From: Saururus chinensis
Lineage: Eukaryota; Streptophyta; Magnoliopsida; Piperales; Saururaceae
Direction: 5' to 3'
NCBI GenBank assembly: GCA_035235625.1
Contig: CP141148.1
Span: 1,364,001-1,428,000, forward strand
Length of the DNA: 64,000 bases
Shown: piece by piece, positions 1-10,600 of the stretch
Layout: each line of letters opens with the position of its first letter
How positions within the stretch are numbered: the first letter of the stretch is position 1
Program-made: the position numbers and the translations under genes
Notes under the pieces: model-generated
The model's database searches: none
What the model saw: the letters and a program-made list of their open reading frames with translations, nothing else
Told to the model about the DNA's origin: nothing

Positions 1-3000
1 GAGCCTTGGGCTAACACCGTCTAGCCCTCTCCCCATTCCTTTGGCCATGTGTGCAAGTAGTCGCGCATGCAGTTTAGAGTTTAGGTGTCATTTTGGCATC
101 GCCTGACCGTCGGATGGCTCCGCCATCATCTGGAGTTGACATCAAAGTCCTCCACCACCTCTCCTCCATCCTTGAGTGTCATCCCACGCCCTCTGCCCTT
201 ATGTGGGCAGTTGTAAATGCAAAATCGATGTCGTTGGGTGCTGTCCACGGCCGATTTTGACGTCTTGAGGCCAGCCGAATATTTCTCAGTTGTCGGCCGA
301 CTTTCATTTAGTACACCCTTGAATTTTGGTCTCACCTGCCACTCGTTGGCACAATCTTTCTCTCGGCCACCCCTAGTGTGCCGCCGTGGATCGCGGATTT
401 TGCCGCGTTGACTTTGACACCCCATTTGGCCGTGTGTAGTTCCAGCGCTTCCTAAAACCTCGGGACAACAACTCTCTCAGCTAGGCAATGGTTTTGGCTG
501 CCAACTCCACCACCGACGCCGCCACCGTTGTGTGCTCGCCATCAAACGTCATGATTACGAGGTAGGGGAGCTTTGAACTTGTAATTTCATAATAGCATGC
601 TTTGAATGAGTAGCAACATGCTAGGATTGTATGATTCCTTATTTTGGATATTAAATCATCACTTGTTTGCATTATGCAAGAGAATGAATTATGCCACGTT
701 GAGATGCATATGTTATGTATGTGAGTTGTAAGCATGTTTTATGTATGTGAAATGTGTATGTGCTAGTGATGGCTAGCGAATGTGTTAGTGTGCTACGTAT
801 GTGTGTGATGGACATGCTAGTGATGGCTAGCGATTTTGAGTAAGTTGCGTATGTGGATTATGTGTGAGGGCAGAGGTATGGGCAATGAACGATAAGAAGT
901 GGCAAGGTGTTTGGTTAGGATTTGTATGTGTATGTGTACGTGTATGTGGATGTGTAAGCATGTGACAAAAGACAACAGACGTAGTTTGATAGGTAAGGAG
1001 TGGAGCAGATTGGTTTGGTTCGGTTTGGAGCGTACGTCAAGGGTTTTGTAAGTAAGTGGACTTAGGCTTGGAGCCTTATGGAGGTTTACTAGATAGTAAG
1101 GGCATGCATAATTGTACAAGCATAACGTACATATTATGAAATGAAAGGTAAGCATAATGAGTGAGGTATTAAGTAAGAGGGTGATAACGGGGATCTACTG
1201 TGAGGAGCTCAGTTTGATAACGTATGTGTAAGATGTTTTGGCCATAAGGTGGATGGCGGAGATTGTATGATTATGTAAGGATTTGTGTACGGTAAGCTAT
1301 GTTGTGACTTGGTCGGGTAAGTAAAGTCTGCTGCCCTGACGAACTAGGGTTTCAATCGGGCTCAGCTTCTATTTGATTAGTTGAGGACTGTGAGGTTGTG
1401 TGGCATAATTGTACCACATAATTTACTTAATTCAAACTCGAATTATGAGAAAGCTAATAATAGTGTTGTGAGTTTGAGACCTGAGGGTTCAACGGATTAA
1501 GTTTCGTATTTGAGCAAGCTAATAATGAGTCGGTTGAGCATTTATCATGTCTTGCCATGGTATTTATCCTGCGGGATGTTGTATGTGTGTTGTATAGAGC
1601 ACTAAACGCCTGATGCTCTGTTGAGAGCTATGTATGTTTCTGATTTAGTCTGTGTGTTGTATGAAGCCCAGACGTCTAATGCTCTGTTGAGAGCGATGTA
1701 TATTTTTGATGTGGTCTGTGTGCTATATTAAGCCCAGACGTTTGACGCTTTGTTGAGAGCATTGTATGATTCTGCCCAAGAGTAGCACTGTATGTTCATG
1801 CCCAAAAGTGGCATTGTATGATTCCGCCCAAGAAGCACTGTATGATTTCTACCCAAGAGTGGCACTGATACTATAAGACCCATAATAGTGGGCAATTGTT
1901 TGGCACTATAAGACCCCTTATGTGTGGGCAATTGTATGACCCCTTATGTGTGGGTGTATGTTTGCGCACTCAGGTAAGTAGTATCATGGATCTACTCTTA
2001 CCTGTTTGATCATGTGCCCCATGAGCATAGGTGTGTCTTACCTTTGGAAAAGTCCATGGCGTCTAGTTACTCCCCAAAGGTTAAGGTGATGCCCCAGTGA
2101 CATTATTTTTCTTTTCGACATTGGAGCTTATTAGTTGTAATGAGCTTCAGTGGTCGATATTATGTATATGACTGTATGACTGAGTATGTGCGTTTCTGAG
2201 TAAGCATATGATTATGAGTATGAGCACGACTGTAAGAGTGAGTATGAGCACGATTGTAAGAGTTTGAATATGAGTATGACAGTAACTGTAAGACTGTACG
2301 AGTAAGGTCGTATGAGTAAGTGTAAGATTATACGAGTAAGGTCGTACAAGTACATGTAAGTTGTATGAGTTAGCATACTATGGTACGAGTAAGTTGTAAG
2401 ACCCTGATTAAGGGTGTTTGTGTAAGTTCGGTTTGATGGTGTGTTATGCGTGCTTTTATGCATATGTGCATAATTGTGTTATACGTTGTTTGCTTTATGT
2501 TGAGTTGCATGACGCATGTATTTATGAACCTATTAAGTTCACTATTTTGGATTTCCCCTACTGGGTATTTTCCTACTGAGTATGAAAATACTCATTACCC
2601 TATATTTTTAGCCCCGTGGTTTGGGAGGCTTTTGCAGGTTGTGTTGGAGAGCTCCTGGAGATGGATGTTTGTTTATGCGAAGAAGTGTTTCCTCTTTTGA
2701 TTCAGGTATATTTGACTCAATGAGAGTATTTTTGGTGCCACGATCTGATGTATTGGGTGAGATGAGATTTAAGTGTTTATATCTTCTGGACTTTTAATTT
2801 AGATCAGATAGTAGACTATTTATGGGACTTGTACTCGGGGATGCCTGGGAGTTATTTGTATTTAAAAATCCATGATCATGGTAATTTAGTCGTACGTGTG
2901 TTTTTAAGTAGCACCTGAGGATATTTGCTTTAGTCGTATGATGTTTAACCATATGATGGAAATATTTTGATGAAAAATTGATGTTTAGTGTTTTAAATTA

Positions 3001-3115
3001 TAAACTATTTTATCAGGTTTTGATTTCGTCATTTTCCCTCCGATTTACAGACGTTATATTGTAAAAAAATTTCATAAATTTTAAGAAAAATGTATGAAAA
3101 ATCGCGGGCATTACA
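1..3115 (+). mobile_element. LTR of retrotransposon family B, left end outside window
   Basis: No coding potential is visible. The stretch ends in GGGCATTACA at 3115, a typical LTR terminus. Its inner parts reappear in reverse orientation at 52743-53650 and 56596-56794: for example the block around 2000-2110 (GATGCCCCAGTGACATT) matches the reverse of 56600-56710, and 2540-2870 matches the reverse of 53000-53320. Two dispersed copies with an LTR-like end support an LTR, probably solo or truncated. The sequence following it (3116 on) belongs to a different LTR family, so this copy appears to have inserted into an older LTR. The exact start cannot be seen. Confidence 0.6.
1560..1965 (+). repeat. 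Degenerate minisatellites inside the family B LTR
   Basis: Three kinds of short tandem unit follow one another. About three copies of a roughly 70-bp unit contain GCTCTGTTGAGAGC followed by a TGTGTGTTGTAT-type block and AAGCCCAGACGT. Then come four short copies around GCCCAAGAGTAGCACTGTAT. Then two to three copies of ACTATAAGACCC and GTGGGCAATTG. These are internal LTR repeats without coding content. Confidence 0.55.
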
Positions 3116-4205
3116 TATATATATATATATATATTAAATCCATGTTATATACATGTCTTAGTACATATGCTTTTAGCTACTAAATTATGCCTTACACGAG
3201 ATAGTATGATTATTTAGGGTTGCACATGTAACTATACTTATATTCTATACAACATGAAAATGAATTGTAAACTATGTTTAATCATGGTTAGTCGAGGTTG
3301 CCAGATCAACCATATTGGGTTTTGAATGAACCGATTTTACTTCCAAAAGGGCAAGGTTTTACATTGAAAAGGATAAAATTTTACGTTTAGAAGCATGGGG
3401 GTTTTATGTTCGAAAGGATAGGTTTCCTCCTCTAGATAGAGATTATTGAGACTATTTATTTACTATGACTTCTGAAGTTGGCTCTAAGTTGGTCATATCC
3501 GTTGTGTACCGACTTGACCAAGGATTTTTGGTATTTCATGTATTTGGAATGTAACGTGACATGTGACAAGGTAACATGTTTTTCTGGTTACACTAGTTTC
3601 ATTGTCTTGTGACATATTCTTGAGATTATTTTACACCAGATAGTTGTGTAAAGTTTTTAGATTATATTTTTGTAATTTATTTACACTTGGTTTTTCTAAG
3701 GACTTTGCTTTGAATATTGAAGCATATGTTAGGGTATCAATGCAAAATTTTCAAAACCTTACTGAGTTTATGCTCACCCTTTCTTTGCTTTTGGGAATCC
3801 TTTAGGATCTCTTGTATCTGATAGTGCCACATAGGTATTCATGACGACTTGTATTGCGAGCTAGATGATAATTGAATGGGGCAATAAACTTTATTAAGGG
3901 ATAGTTATGAGAAAATAAATGAAGGAACACTTTAAAATTTCTTATTATATTTTATAACATTTTACTTTTAGTTAGAAGATTTCTTTCATTAATTGAGGTA
4001 TATGCTTATGCTATTGCACAAGAATTTTTTGTATATGAATGCTTAATTCTAGTTATTATATAAAGTAGTTAAATTTTTTCTTTATATTTATTCTTTGAAT
4101 TATTTTTAAACAAAATGATAACTTAGTTATGCATTTTGATTTAATCCAAAGTTGAGTTAAAAGTTATCGCACCCTCTAACAAGTTTTGAATTATAGGACG
4201 TGACA
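3116..4205 (-). mobile_element. Family A LTR fragment, start-side 1.1 kb, reverse orientation
   Basis: Read on the minus strand it begins TGTCACGTCCTATAATTC at 4205 and runs collinear with the first 1.1 kb of the LTR at 26499, including the block AAAGGGTGAGCATAAACTCA (3762-3781) and the stretch around 3230-3310. It stops abruptly at 3115/3116 where the family B LTR begins, so the family B insertion separates it from the rest of the LTR, which must lie left of the window. The base run TATAT directly after 3115 may be part of the target duplication. Confidence 0.65.
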
Positions 4206-6060
4206 GTTGAGGTGCATTTAGATCCATTCATTACCAAAAGACTAATTAAGGTGGCAAATAGCTGAAGTTTACAATGTCAAATGTGCAGTTTCGTATCCTT
4301 CTCACATTTGAAGAAGTAAAAATAAACAATAAAATGAAAAAGACTTTATCCTTGGACCAGCCTAAAATACCATTATCTTCCTTCCTGCATTCATTAGTCC
4401 ATTTTGTTGGACCATGATATGGGCTCCGGCCTGGTTTAGTCCAACGTTGTCACCGTCCGGGTCCAAGGGTGGTCAAGGTGGTCGCGCCAACCCCACGTGT
4501 GTCGTTGTTACACTAATTCGATTAGGACCCGCCGATGTCACACACGCACACTAAGCATTCAATTAGGTCGTGCATTAACACATTGTGGGGCCTAGACGTG
4601 TGAATTATATGTCTATGGTGGGACCTGTGGTTAGCGTGGGGTCGACCCTGTGGCGGGCTTGGCCATGTGCAGGGGGTTTAGGGCTCTGCTAGCTCTGAGA
4701 GACAGAACCCGCTCCCACTGTGTTTGACCTTCTTAATATAAATCAAAGGTCTTAGCAGGGAAAACCTATTAGAAGAAAGCCTAACTAAAAGGAGGAAAGG
4801 AGGAAGGGTATAAAAAGGGAAAGAGGAGGGAGAGGAATGCCCTAAGTGGCTCGCCCCCTCCTTTCTCCTCTCCCTCTCCCAATCCGCCCCCTTCCTCTTT
4901 CTCCAAAGTTCAGCCAGCCCAAGGTTTTGGGGGAAAAACCTTGCTGACCACCCTCCTTCTCTCCTCTCCTTCAATCCCTGATGAGGCAAACGAAGGTGGT
5001 GGATCTCTTGCTGGTTGGAGCATCAAAAGAAAGGGCTTTCAAGCGATCCTTGCTGAGAAATCAATCCAATAATGAGGGCTTTTGAAGGATCAACACATAC
5101 AAGGTATTTGTTCTCTTCCCACTTGATTCCTTTGTGTTTGGCTATGCAAATCGAAGGATCCAAGGGTGTGGAAGGGGCTAGACAGCCCAAGGTTAGTACG
5201 CTATCGCTTCCAATTTGATTTCATATATGCTTAATAAATTGATTTTATGCATGATTCTTTGTAGACTAATTTAAAGGCTAACTTTTTATTGGTGCGCCAC
5301 CCCCATCCCACCTCGCTTCCGCTGAGTCCCACCACTCTACACTTTTACCATTTTTTTTGTTTCCTCACATGAAAATTTGAGTTCAGTTATTATATATTTT
5401 AGTCAATCTTGAAAATACAAGCAATTATCTTCTTTCCGTCCGAACTCTCCATGGAAAAAAGAAACCTTGTGCCCTTAAAATCCATGTCACTATGGGCAGT
5501 GGCGGAACTAGAGTTGGAAGACCCGGGAGCCAACTATATACCGAACCCTTTTTTCTATCGCCTAACACAAGAGATATCTTTTAGCCTATCTTCAATTAGC
5601 CTAAAATAAACCCTCTATTACAAGTGGGCACGTGACCATCAAAATTTGCTATAAGTAGTCAGCCTTTGGAGGTAACTGGTTGCAATCAATTTTCACTTAG
5701 CATGTTCCGACAATAGGGGGCTCATTAGAGGTGGGCGTAGGGATGCAATTGGGTAGGGTTTTGCCAAACTCAAACCCGATATTATTTAAAGAAACTGTAA
5801 CCCAAACCCGACTCGACCCAAATAAACTCAACCCGAACTTAACCTGTTTAGAATAAAAAATATTTTTTAAAAAGAATTTAAAAATTCTTTAAAAAATATT
5901 ATTAATATATCTATTTAAAATTTTATTTAAATAGGGTCAAGTTAGATTGCCTAACATTTGAACCGACCCGAATAATTATTTAAGTTCAATTTTAAAAACG
6001 TATTAAAGTTAGGTCAGGTTTTATTAATACCCAACCCAATGACATGACATATCTAAATAT
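4206..6060. other. Unassigned stretch with a possible TATA-driven transcript start
   Basis: No gene is recognised. A consensus TATA box (TATAAAAA, 4809-4816) on the plus strand sits in a purine-rich tract and is followed by a pyrimidine-rich segment (4855-4985). Splice-donor-like sites CAAG/GTATTT (about 5101) and AAG/GTTAGT (about 5192) follow, but no open frame of note. It resembles an LTR or transposon promoter more than a host gene. The part 5250-5720 holds nothing recognisable. Confidence 0.3.
5735..6050. repeat. ACCCG-rich subterminal-type repeat block
   Basis: Repeated ACCCG/CCCAA motifs (AAACCCGA, ACCCGACTCGACCC, AACCCGAA) flank an AT-rich core, with the opposite-strand form near 5935-6040. 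Dense short ACCCG repeats are known near the ends of some plant hAT-like elements. Terminal repeats and a target duplication were not found, so the class is an inference. Confidence 0.3.
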
Positions 6061-6179
6061 CTTAAAAAACGAGTCACGAAGACATGCAGTTTAACACGTT
6101 TCTTTCAATTTATACCCTCTCAACTGCAGATAAGACCGGGCAACTGTTTTGCGTGATAAGTCAATTATCTCTCCATCCA

Positions 6180-6480
6180 AGCAGCCATTTTTGTTACGTT
6201 AATAATGGTGTTCAGATTAGAAGTGTGGTCTACCCTGATACAGATTGGAAACCGCGACCAAATCCATTCCGCAGGCACCTTCTACGTCAATAATGGTGAT
6301 CAGATTAGAATGTAGTATATCCTGAGAGATGGGAAATCGCTTCTTAAGTTGACACCAAGGAAATCTCAATGCCTATCTCAGAAGTATATTCACGCCAAAT
6401 CGATTCATACTTGTCGTACGTAGCAACAATGATAGATGGGAAATCGCTTCTTAAGACTTATCCTGGGAACAACAATGATA
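6180..6480 (+). repeat. Short imperfect direct repeats
   Basis: The motif AATAATGGTGTTCAGATTAG (6200 area) recurs as AATAATGGTGATCAGATTAG (6289 area), and GATGGGAAATCGCTTCTTAA occurs twice (about 6330 and 6434). These are small local duplications without coding content. Confidence 0.5.
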
Positions 6481-6554
6481 CATATATACTTACCATATGC
6501 ATGCATTGAAAGTACTTGCAGCATTTCAATTTGAAGAAAGTAGCAATTGGTCTA

Positions 6555-6850
6555 CGACCCACTCCCATCTTCTCTTAATCACGAGGTGGTCGACCCGCAG
6601 CCTGGCATAACAGAATCTGGCCAAAGTTGACTAGCTCACAACCAACCAAGCCGCGGTCATGGCTGGCCAGGCTGATGGCTCCCCTCGACCAGCCCGGCTG
6701 CTTGCTGAACAGAACCACTCCATCTTCCCTCAGCCGCGAGGTGGTCGAATCGCGGCTTGGCACACCGGATATGGTCATGAATGGCCAGCTCACAACTAAG
6801 CCGACCGGTCAGGCTGATGGCTCTCCCTGGCTGCTTGGTGGACAGATGTG
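6555..6850 (+). repeat. GC-rich tandem duplication, two units of about 150 bp
   Basis: Unit one (about 6560-6710) and unit two (about 6715-6850) share the order CATCTTC, CGAGGTGGTCGA, GCCTGGCA/GCTTGGCA, CAGCTCACAACTAAGCC-type block, CAGGCTGATGGCTC and CTGCTTG. The base composition is clearly more GC-rich than the surroundings. Long open frames across it (for example 6627-7010) are a by-product of composition and match no family I recognise. Confidence 0.55.
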
Positions 6851-7571
6851 GCCATGGGCTCTTCCTCTTCATTCCCGACCATTGCTTTCAATCTTTGATC
6901 AGATCATAGCCCCCACTCATCTTTACAACTCCATCCAACAGAATAGTAATTGGACTTCTGGCCACTTTCTTTTGGATCACTTTCTAGTGAACCAGTCAAG
7001 AATCCTATGATTGATTTTTCTCCAGCAAACCACTACTCCAACGACTCTTCTTTTTAATTCCTTCTGAATCCGTCTCTTTTAGTTCAGCAACCTCTTCAAC
7101 TCCGGCGAACACTAATATTTCTAGAGAAAATGTCTTTTGCATCTTCACTTCTATGAGCTTTAGAAACTTCCATTAATGGTGACCAATAAGTCACGCCTTC
7201 CCGTGGCTCTGGCCACGAAGATAAGAAAGATTAGAAACTGTCAAATTTTACTGTAATGAGTAAAAGTTTACTGTTCTCTAACAAACATGAAAATAAGTAT
7301 CCAAGATTAAAAGTCTCCACTTCTTCCGTCACCAGCTCTCCAAATCCGCAATTTTTTTTGGCTTGGCCGTCTTAATGAGGTAATTTTTGTGTGTTCATTA
7401 TAAATAGTAAAATTTTATTGTTTGAAATTTTACAGTTTTCGTCTATCAAGCTATGTTTTGCCATAACGTGTCGTTGACAGGCCCAAACATGTCTGGCCAA
7501 TTTACTTGAGTGCCATTTGCAAGCTTATATTATATATCCTTTTGTGATTTGTGGCTCTAAATTTTTTGTAG
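6851..7571. other. No gene seen
   Basis: AT-rich sequence without convincing frames, splice signals or repeats. The final bases, TTTTTTGTAG just before 7572, look like the splice acceptor of the NRAMP-like exon that follows. Confidence 0.4.
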
Positions 7572-7799
7572 ATGGTAGCCTGGATGGTTGCTGGGTTAGT
7601 CATGGTTATCAATGGTTACCTATCAGTGGTTTCATTTCTTTCGGAAATTAGTGGCCTATTTGTAGTTTCTTTGGTAACCATGGTCACGACAACTTATTTG
7701 GCATTAATCATATGCTTGGTTTCAAGAGATGAAGCTTTGTGTAGTTGGATCAGTCAATTGATTCCCCAAAAGTGTTGGGATGTCCTACCAATTCTTTAA
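7572..7799 (+). pseudogene. Orphan NRAMP-like metal transporter exon (C-terminal end)
   Basis: The 75-residue frame begins with two hydrophobic segments carrying WMVAGLVMVINGYL and TTTYLALIICLVSR. This resembles the last exon of plant NRAMP divalent-metal transporters of the NRAMP2/3/4 type, where a conserved INGYL segment and a final helix ending in SR/AR precede the cytosolic tail. A TTTTTTGTAG acceptor precedes it. No other NRAMP exon (the first ten or so helices, with the DPGN and MPH metal-site motifs) is visible in the kilobases upstream or downstream. I read it as a captured or left-over gene fragment. It could also be the last exon of a gene with a very long intron reaching past repeats, which seems unlikely. 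The family assignment is by eye. Confidence 0.5.
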
Positions 7800-9199
7800 T
7801 ATCTAATTTTGTATTTCAAAGAAATAAATGCAACAAAGAGATCACTAAATAACTAAGCAAAGAGATAAGGAGGCACAAAAATTTTGACATAGAAATCCCC
7901 CAAATCGAGGGAAAAAAACCACGGGGTGAAAAACTCAATCAACCAATCAATTATGATTATAAAGTTTAATATAATTATAATTAAGCCTTTCAAGAGGTTA
8001 AACTTTCCCCGCTATGTATTGATATTTTATCATATAGATAAATAAAATATAGAATATAAAAAACCTTTAGAAGTCACTGGTACTATTATGGATCTGAACA
8101 ATCAATTGAAGATTTATAATCAACAATCTTCCTTCTCGCACCAACCCAATTTTTCTCTTTTTTTCTTTTTCTCCCCTTGTGCCCTTAAAAACTCTGAATA
8201 CTTACCTAAAAAGGGGATGGCGAGAACAAGAATATCTCCCTCGGTGCCGTTGTGCACCCACACCAAAATCCTCTTACAGTCGCCACTTGAACTCCTCAAA
8301 AGTTGATAAATACTGGAGTTTGATGACATGATAATGAGGGCTGATCATGTTGTAAAGGGAAGCCCGTTGGTTGTTTAGAATTCCTTCGCAGTCTTTCCTA
8401 CTCTGCAAATGCCATTTGAAGTAGCTCATACAGTCATACTCATTATATTACCTTGTAAACTCCTCCATCCGATAGGAATCCAAGTGAAGAAGCATATAAT
8501 ATGGAGGTGATTGATGCATTCTTTCCATTAACAATCAATGACTACTTTTCAGAGACTGTTGTATTTGAAACATGTTCTTTTGTAGTCATTCAGAGGCCAT
8601 CTACAAAGCAATGCTTTCTCGCTGAAGTAAACCTTCAGTTGGCCGCAATTCTATTTAACACTATTCAGGACAGAGAAATGTTCGTATCATTGTTAATTTT
8701 CCATGTCCTGTTTCTGTTATGAGATGATATAGTACGTTTCCACATCATTGGCTGAGATAAAGAACCCTTGTTCTTTATATTATAAATGGTGCATTCTTCA
8801 CTGATATATTAAAATTAGTAATTATAACCTCCATAAAGCACCAATTCATCCCATCTCCCTCATGTGGTTGCTTGTCACATCTCAGTGAGCTCCTCTTCAT
8901 TCTTCTAGTTGTATCTGCTTTCAAGTTCCAACTTGCCTCTCGTTTGTATGCATTGGGGATGTAGGCATGCATATGTGGGAGTAGTTAGTAACCGAAACTG
9001 GATCTGGAGATTGAACATGCTGATGAAATTTCATGTTCGTTCATATTTGAGTGATGTTAGCACTGGTCTTGGAAAAGATGATGCCGAAAAGCGTATGACG
9101 AGGTGTCATTATTTATTTATTCACGCTGAAATTTTGTCCCAAGGACAAGCATTTTCCATTACGCAATGGCAAGGCTGTAGGGGTAGGGGTATGATAGTT
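7800..9199. other. No recognised gene
   Basis: Several frames of 65-100 codons occur (for example 8501-8722 and 8909-9208, plus strand), but none shows a recognisable domain, and their composition matches the surrounding AT-rich DNA. They are left unannotated. Confidence 0.35.
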
Positions 9200-9870
9200 T
9201 TTTTATAATTATCAAAAATTATATTTTTTCACTTACTCCTGTTACCCTTGTATCCTAGCTTTTTTTTTACTTATTACCTCGATTAAAAAAATATATAATT
9301 TTTTTCTTCTTCTTTCTCCTTCTCTGGCGGTGGCCGTAGCAGGGATCCTACCTCTCTCCCCCACAGCCTCTGCCATCTCCTCTTCCTCTTCCTCTTACTT
9401 CTTCTTCTCCTTTTCCTTTTACTTCTCCCCTCTTTCTCCTCCTCCTTCCCAACAATTGCTCAAGTAGAGAGCCGGTGGGGGGCATCCCTCTTGGCCACAA
9501 TCCCAGCCACCACAACAAAAAAAGATGTAGCTTGCAGCTCGGCCAAGAAGCATGCTCCGCACTTGACTCTCTACTCATGTGAGTTTTGGGAAGGAGGAGG
9601 AGGAAGAAGTCGGGGATGTGCTGCTCGAGGGAGCTGAAGCTTGGGCCGCACCCGTGAAACCGTGAGGTGGGACTTTTGTACGTGCCGACGACAACGCTGA
9701 AGCCGGAAAAGAAAGAAGCGAGGGAGGAAATTGTGGGGTAAAGTGAAGAAGGGAATTTTGCATACATTACGGGGTATATATACAAGATATTCTAATGATT
9801 TTAATTGAGGTAAGTAAAAAATAGAGTATAAAGAAGTTTTTTCAGTCCATGTAACCATGTTCTTCATTTT
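9200..9870. mobile_element. Terminal-inverted-repeat element with CT/AG-rich core (copy 1)
   Basis: The left end (about 9260-9300, TTTACTTATTACCTCGATTA) is complementary to the right end (about 9800-9830, TTAATTGAGGTAAGTAAAAA). Between them lie a pyrimidine-rich tract (9300-9450) and a purine-rich tract (9590-9610, 9710-9730). The copy at 24735-25260 has the same plan, including the GGGGTATATAT motif near the right end (9772 and 25172). No transposase is encoded, so it would be a non-autonomous DNA element. Superfamily unknown. Confidence 0.45.
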
Positions 9871-10600
9871 ATTGGTCTCTAAATCATTTCTGTCTACCCG
9901 GTTCAGTTGAATCTACTTTCCAAAATATATCTTACTGCGAGTTTCTCTGTGTTTGAATTATTGATCAGAATGGTTTCATCGTATTGAGTTGGACCCAAAG
10001 GACATACAAGGATCTAAGTCTTGTTAGCCGAGGCTACATTAACGGGAGCCATGATCGCAGACTTTGGGACACATTCATGGAACAGGAAGCTAAATAAAGC
10101 TTCTGTGGTAAACTCATCCGGTCTTTGTGGAGAATCTTAGCTGATTTTCTAGCTTGGAACTTTTCAAACGTTGCCTTTGTCATTCAAGCTCTGGTTGGCG
10201 GGGCGGCTAGTGTGGTTGTTGAAGATAGTATTCTATTCTGAAACGGCATTTTTAAGTTAACTTCCAAATCAGTGGTTTGAAGGAGTGAACTAATCCCCAC
10301 ATGGACTCATCAAATGCTTCACCAGAGATCAATTCCGTTGATTTCTTTTAATAAACTAATCAACAACGGCTTTAGTACTGATTCGCTTTTCAGTCAAAGT
10401 CTGCCCACCGTTATCAAGTTCTCACACGGTTTCTCTGTGATAGTTATAGTCAACTGCTAACCTTTCACATCTTGGCCAAGAAAAGTTTGGATTGAACTCA
10501 TGTTTCAGACGAAGAGAGAAGGATAGGCGCATTCCACCTCTGTTCTGCCACATCCCATCTCAAATCCAATCTGATTTCTGACGACCCATCTGCACTAAGC
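9871..10600 (+). promoter_or_regulatory. Upstream region of the first LysM receptor gene
   Basis: This 730-bp stretch carries no other gene. No clear TATA box lies in the last 150 bp before the ATG at 10601. The leader just upstream is pyrimidine/C-rich (10530-10595). Extent of the promoter is inferred only from position. Confidence 0.3.

Noticed and set aside
4678..4989. 103-codon minus-strand frame
   Set aside because: Driven by purine/pyrimidine tracts around the orphan TATA box; no recognisable domain.
6627..7010. 127-codon plus-strand frame
   Set aside because: Runs through the GC-rich tandem duplication and then unrelated AT-rich DNA; three overlapping frames on both strands show it is compositional.
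9348..9867. Overlapping minus-strand frames of 60-145 codons
   Set aside because: Composition artefacts of CT- and AG-rich tracts inside a transposon; no domain and multiple overlapping frames.
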